From Elusimicrobiota bacterium (GTDB lineage Bacteria; Elusimicrobiota; Elusimicrobia; UBA1565; UBA9628): 7,948 nt of DNA. Positions 5,722 to 7,948 of this stretch are shown here, piece after piece. The number at the start of each line of letters is the position of its first letter. Positions within the stretch are counted from its first letter, which is position 1. The DNA is taken from contig JACQBB010000165.1 of the NCBI GenBank assembly GCA_016194625.1, forward strand, positions 1-7,948, in the 5' to 3' direction. Under the pieces are notes generated by a model. The model did no database searches. It was not told the origin of the DNA and saw only the letters and a list, made by a program, of their open reading frames with translations. The translations under genes were made by a program, and so were the position numbers.

Positions 5722-6450
5722 TCAGCCCGCGTCCGTCTGCCAGATCAGCACTTCCGCGCCTTCGGCCCCGGCGGTCCAGACCGGCGCCCCCGCCCGGAAC
5801 AGGCGCGCCGCGTCGCCCGCGCGCAGCTCCCCCGCGCCGGCCAGGCTCCCCGCGCCCTTGCCGACGAACAGGTGCGCGTGCGACGCCTCGGGCACCTTCA
5901 CCGTCTCGCCCGGGCGCAGGCGCCCCGCCCACAGCGTCGCGTCCTTCTGGCGGATGCGGATCGCGGCGACGTCGCCGCGGCCGGAGGCGACGGGCACCAG
6001 GCCGCCCTTGGCCAGCTCCGCGTTGATGTCGAGCTGCTCGTAGCCGGGCGCGACGCTCTCGGTGTCCGGGACGACCCACATCTGGACCAGGTGCGCTTCG
6101 GCGGACTTCGAGTTGTTGATCTCCGAATGCCAGATGCCGGAGCCCGCGCTCATGCGCTGGGCCAGGCCGGGATAGATCACGCCGAGGTTCCCCTCGGAGT
6201 CCTTGTGCTCCAGCTCGCCGGACAGCATCCAGGTGACGATCTCCATGTCGCGGTGCGGGTGCGTCATGAAGCCGGACGCGGGCTTGATGCGGTCCTCGTT
6301 GCTGACCAGGAGCAGGCCGTGATGCGTGTTGGTCGGGTCGTAGTGGGGCCCGAAGGAGAAGCTGTGGCGGCCGTCCAGCCAGCCGATCTTCGTGCGGAAG
6401 CGGTCGTCGCCCTTCACGATCCGGATCACGCCCTCGTCGGTCTCCTTCAT
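5722..6450 (-). CDS. Pirin-family bicupin protein (YhhW-like)
   Basis: 242 residues, ATG at 6450. Pirins are cytoplasmic two-domain cupins binding one metal; some show quercetin 2,3-dioxygenase activity and others act as regulatory partners. The four expected metal ligands are present: His64 and His66 in the MTHPHRDMEIVTWMLSGELEHKDS signature region (62 onward), and His108 and Glu110 in SAGSGIWHSEINNS. The N-terminal FSFGPHYDP and LLLVSNEDRI segments are typical. The C-terminal cupin (about 150-242) is Ala/Gly-rich and has no obvious metal site, as usual. The length is near that of E. coli YhhW (231). Its ATG overlaps the marR stop as ATGA, and GGGAGGG within the marR 3' end is its ribosome site, so the two are translationally coupled and should share the marR promoter and operator. 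A role in oxidative or electrophile stress is a guess from the MarR pairing. Confidence 0.92.
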   Translation of the reverse strand: MKETDEGVIRIVKGDDRFRTKIGWLDGRHSFSFGPHYDPTNTHHGLLLVSNEDRIKPASGFMTHPHRDMEIVTWMLSGELEHKDSEGNLGVIYPGLAQRMSAGSGIWHSEINNSKSAEAHLVQMWVVPDTESVAPGYEQLDINAELAKGGLVPVASGRGDVAAIRIRQKDATLWAGRLRPGETVKVPEASHAHLFVGKGAGSLAGAGELRAGDAARLFRAGAPVWTAGAEGAEVLIWQTDAG

Positions 6451-6905
6451 AAGCCCTCCCGGGCGGCCAAGCCCAGTTTGCGGCACAGCCGCCTCAGCTC
6501 GTCCTGCTCCGCCGCGCTCAGCGCGCCCATCGTCCTCGCGATCAGCCGCGCGTGGCGCGGGAACATGCCCGCGATGCGCCGGCGTCCCTTCGCCGTCAGC
6601 TCCAAGGTGCGGTAGCGCCGGTCCTCGGCGCGCGGCGTCCGCGCGATCAGCCCGTCGCGCTCCAGGTTCGAGACGACCAAGGTCAGATTGCCGCGGGTCC
6701 GGAGCACCTTCTCCGCGATCTCCGCCGCGCACAGCGGCCCGAGGTGGTACAGCGCCTCCAGGACCCCGAACTGCCCGTCCGTCAGGCCCGCCGCGTCGAT
6801 CGTCTCCTGCGTGCGCGCGCCGACGCTCTCCGCCGCGCGCGACAGCGCGATGAACGCGTTCAGCGCCCGGACCTCCGCGATGCTCCCCTTGTGCCTGGTG
6901 CCCAT
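6447..6905 (-). CDS. MarR-family transcriptional regulator
   Basis: 152 residues, ATG at 6905; AGGA lies two bases upstream, a weak ribosome site. Winged helix-turn-helix order: helix around GQFGVLEALYHLG (44-56), HTH AAEIAEKVLRTRGNLTLVVSNLERDGLI (60-87), wing with the family's DRR signature RTPRAEDRRYRTLELTAKG (89-107), then C-terminal dimerisation helices. Cys59, at the start of the HTH, and Cys141 might sense oxidants or electrophiles as in some MarR proteins, but they are not at the classical OhrR N-terminal position; this is inference. It is the first gene of a coupled pair with pirin (ATGA overlap), and a perfect inverted repeat nine bases upstream of its start is probably its own operator, which suggests autorepression. 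The effector is unknown. Confidence 0.92.
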   Translation of the reverse strand: MGTRHKGSIAEVRALNAFIALSRAAESVGARTQETIDAAGLTDGQFGVLEALYHLGPLCAAEIAEKVLRTRGNLTLVVSNLERDGLIARTPRAEDRRYRTLELTAKGRRRIAGMFPRHARLIARTMGALSAAEQDELRRLCRKLGLAAREGL

Positions 6906-6913
6906 GGTCCTAT

Positions 6914-6931
6914 TAGTTCAATGTTGAACTA
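6914..6931. promoter_or_regulatory. Likely MarR operator, perfect 8-2-8 inverted repeat
   Basis: TAGTTCAA-TG-TTGAACTA is an uninterrupted inverted repeat of eight-base arms, very AT-rich against its surroundings, located nine bases before the marR ATG. Its size and symmetry are those of MarR dimer sites. It overlaps a -10-like TATAGT on the minus strand (6928-6933), so binding would block marR-pirin transcription. The arms are GTTC...GAAC in orientation, opposite to the GAAC...GTTC of the SOS box. Confidence 0.82.
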
Positions 6932-6933
6932 TA
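6928..6933 (-). promoter_or_regulatory. Candidate -10 of the marR-pirin operon
   Basis: TATAGT on the minus strand, 22 bases before the marR ATG, overlaps one arm of the inverted repeat. No convincing -35 stands 16 to 18 bases upstream. The transcript would start inside the operator, leaving a leader of about 15 bases. Confidence 0.4.
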
Positions 6934-6943
6934 TGGACAGCAT

Positions 6944-6958
6944 ACCGCCGGAAGCGGT
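6944..6958 (-). terminator. Small hairpin after the phospholipase D-like gene
   Basis: ACCGC (6944-6948) and GCGGT (6954-6958) enclose a five-base loop in the 65-base gap between the stop at 6971 and marR. It is the only stem visible there that could end the upstream transcript; no T-run follows, so termination is uncertain. Confidence 0.3.
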
Positions 6959-6970
6959 TCCCGTCAAGAC

Positions 6971-7948
6971 CTACCAGGCGTGCGGGGCGATGCGCAGCGG
7001 CACGGCCGGCCCGGTCAGGTCGGCGGCGTCGTGGGGTCCGGTCGGCGCCTTATGGTCGTCCGGAGTCGGCTTGCGCGCCTGGTCCCAGATGCGCTGGAAG
7101 TAGGCGGCGTAGGCGGCGGCGTCGTCGGGCGCGTCCAGGTACACGGCGTTCTCGTAGTTGTTCAGCTCGCCGTTCCACGTCCAGTTGAACGAGCCGGTCT
7201 CCACGAGCTTGCCGTCGAACACGCCGAACTTGTTGTGCATCACGCTGCGCGGGCCGGAGCGGCCGTCGGACAGGCGCACGTCGAAGCCCATGTCCGTCAT
7301 CTCGGCCCCCTCCTTCAGCATCCCGTACTGGTAGCGGTCGAAGATCAGGCGGACCTTCAGGCCGCGGTCCTTGGCGCGCTTCAGCGCCTCGATGATCTCG
7401 GCGTTGGTGAACGAGAAGTTGGCCAGGTCGACGCTGGTCTTGGCGGCGTCGATGGCCGCGGCGACGAGCGACGCGGTCCCGTGCGGGGTGAACGACTCGC
7501 GCGGGAACTTCGTCCCGTTGAAGTCGACGGGGCGCGCCGAGTCCTGCGGGGCCGGCGGCATCGGGGCGGAATGGCCGTTCTCGTCGAGCACGACCGGCGC
7601 CGGCGGGTGGGCCAGGTCCACCGGTCGGCCCGCGGCCCACATCCAATCCCAGTAGCCCTGGAACGACGCGACGCGCACCGCCGCGTCGTCGAACAGCGCG
7701 TTCTCGAAGTGCATGGTGTCGGCCGCGCGCGTCCAGTTGTAGGAGCCGGTCTCCAGCAGCGCGCCGTCGAACACCGCGAACTTGTTGTGCATGATGCCGT
7801 ACGCGTCGCCTCCGCGCAGGGTCTTGATCGCGAAGCCGTCGTCGATCATCGCCTGCACCTCGGGAGTGCGGCGCGCGCCGGGCTTCGTCGGGTAGACGTG
7901 GCCCTCGTCCATCACGATGCGGATCTTCACGCCGCGGTCCTTCGCGCG
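6971..7948 (-). CDS. Phospholipase D-like protein with tandem HKD domains (5'-partial)
   Basis: The last 325 residues of a gene that enters from beyond the right edge; GTG at 7930 is an internal Val, since RAKDRG precedes it in frame. Two PLD-type units are visible, each with an intact HxKxxxxD motif: MHNKFAVFD (His codon at 7787-7789) and MHNKFGVFD (His codon at 7235-7237), both followed by G-x-L-x-ETGS-Y/F-NWT. PLD-fold enzymes use the paired histidines to attack phosphodiester bonds in phospholipids or nucleic acids; each unit here resembles a complete single-HKD nuclease/mitochondrial-PLD-like domain, whose two copies would form one active site. Between them is a Pro-rich linker and the next unit's start, ASLVAAAIDAAKTSVDLANFSFTNAEIIEAL. 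The C-terminal 31 residues are Pro/His-rich. A signal peptide, if any, lies outside the window. Substrate cannot be told. No defence or toxin partner is seen nearby. Confidence 0.88.
   Translation of the reverse strand, partial: RAKDRGVKIRIVMDEGHVYPTKPGARRTPEVQAMIDDGFAIKTLRGGDAYGIMHNKFAVFDGALLETGSYNWTRAADTMHFENALFDDAAVRVASFQGYWDWMWAAGRPVDLAHPPAPVVLDENGHSAPMPPAPQDSARPVDFNGTKFPRESFTPHGTASLVAAAIDAAKTSVDLANFSFTNAEIIEALKRAKDRGLKVRLIFDRYQYGMLKEGAEMTDMGFDVRLSDGRSGPRSVMHNKFGVFDGKLVETGSFNWTWNGELNNYENAVYLDAPDDAAAYAAYFQRIWDQARKPTPDDHKAPTGPHDAADLTGPAVPLRIAPHAW
7067..7378 (-). repeat. PLD unit 2 of an intragenic duplication
   Basis: Runs from RAKDRG (codon start 7378) through HKD 2 to the WDQARKP segment. 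It parallels unit 1 almost residue for residue: RAKDRG-V/L-K-I/V-R, MHNKF-A/G-VFDG, ETGS-Y/F-NWT, a later ENA-L/V-F/Y and a C-terminal FQ-x-x-WD. The DNA word gaacttgttgtgcat is identical in both copies. Confidence 0.8.
7622..7948 (-). repeat. PLD unit 1 of an intragenic duplication (cut by the window edge)
   Basis: Runs from RAKDRG at the right edge through HKD 1 to WAAGRP. Relative to unit 2 it has about six more residues between the RAKDRG strand and the HKD motif (the EGHVYPTKPGARRTPEV part). The preceding strand and helix of this unit lie beyond the window. Confidence 0.75.

Noticed and set aside
3567..6026. Open frame of 819 codons on the plus strand
   Set aside because: It is the antisense of RNase R and pirin; composition is low-complexity Arg/Gln/Ala/His typical of GC-rich shadow frames, with no domain.
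6451..6732. N-terminal extension of the pirin frame through marR
   Set aside because: It overlaps the MarR coding sequence in another frame; the ATG at 6450 has a ribosome site and an ATGA overlap, and pirin's usual length fits.
6914..6931. The marR inverted repeat as a second SOS box
   Set aside because: The SOS box needs GAAC-N4-GTTC; this repeat has the half-sites in the opposite orientation (GTTC then GAAC) with a wider centre.
7050..7948. The PLD-like gene as part of a defence or toxin system
   Set aside because: HKD proteins occur in some defence systems, but the neighbours are marR, pirin and housekeeping-type genes, and no helicase, immunity or mobile element is visible.

Overview
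This is a GC-rich bacterial chromosomal window (roughly two-thirds G+C by eye) with tightly packed genes, no RNA genes, no insertion sequence and no CRISPR array. The taxon cannot be read securely. The only lineage-informative mark is a LexA operator of the CGAAC-N4-GTTCG (Bacillus DinR, 'Cheo box') type, which several phyla share. Very short or absent 5' leaders and a GTG start fit a high-GC organism, possibly of an uncultured phylum.

Layout. (1) 2-289 (+): the C-terminal end of an unrecognised hydrophilic protein. (2) 309-1649 (-): an exported DUF4139 protein, convergent with the first gene. (3) 1650-1736: an 87-bp divergent intergenic region with a near-consensus promoter whose spacer holds a perfect LexA box. 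(4) 1737-3273 (+): an SOS mutagenesis operon, a UmuD-like gene followed four bases later by a full-length umuC (Y-family DNA polymerase V catalytic subunit). (5) 3275-3457 and 3518-3703 (-): two small single-helix membrane proteins. (6) 3798-5705 (-): an RNB-family exoribonuclease (RNase R type) with a GTG start. (7) 5722-6450 and 6447-6905 (-): a pirin-family cupin translationally coupled to a MarR-family regulator, with a perfect 8-2-8 inverted repeat just upstream as the likely operator. (8) 6971 to the right edge (-): the C-terminal part of a tandem phospholipase D-like protein with two HKD motifs.

How they work together. The SOS block is a self-contained unit: on DNA damage LexA should release the promoter, and UmuD'-like protein plus UmuC would be made together for translesion synthesis. 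Its most unusual property is that the UmuD-like protein starts where E. coli UmuD is cut to become UmuD', and it has lost the catalytic lysine and a stretch of the peptidase fold. It looks like a polymerase accessory protein that is made already 'activated' and cannot cleave itself. The MarR-pirin pair is probably a stress-responsive autoregulated operon. RNase R follows pirin after 16 bases but carries its own extended -10 and no Shine-Dalgarno, so it may be read both with the operon and from a leaderless transcript. The remaining genes show no functional link to each other.
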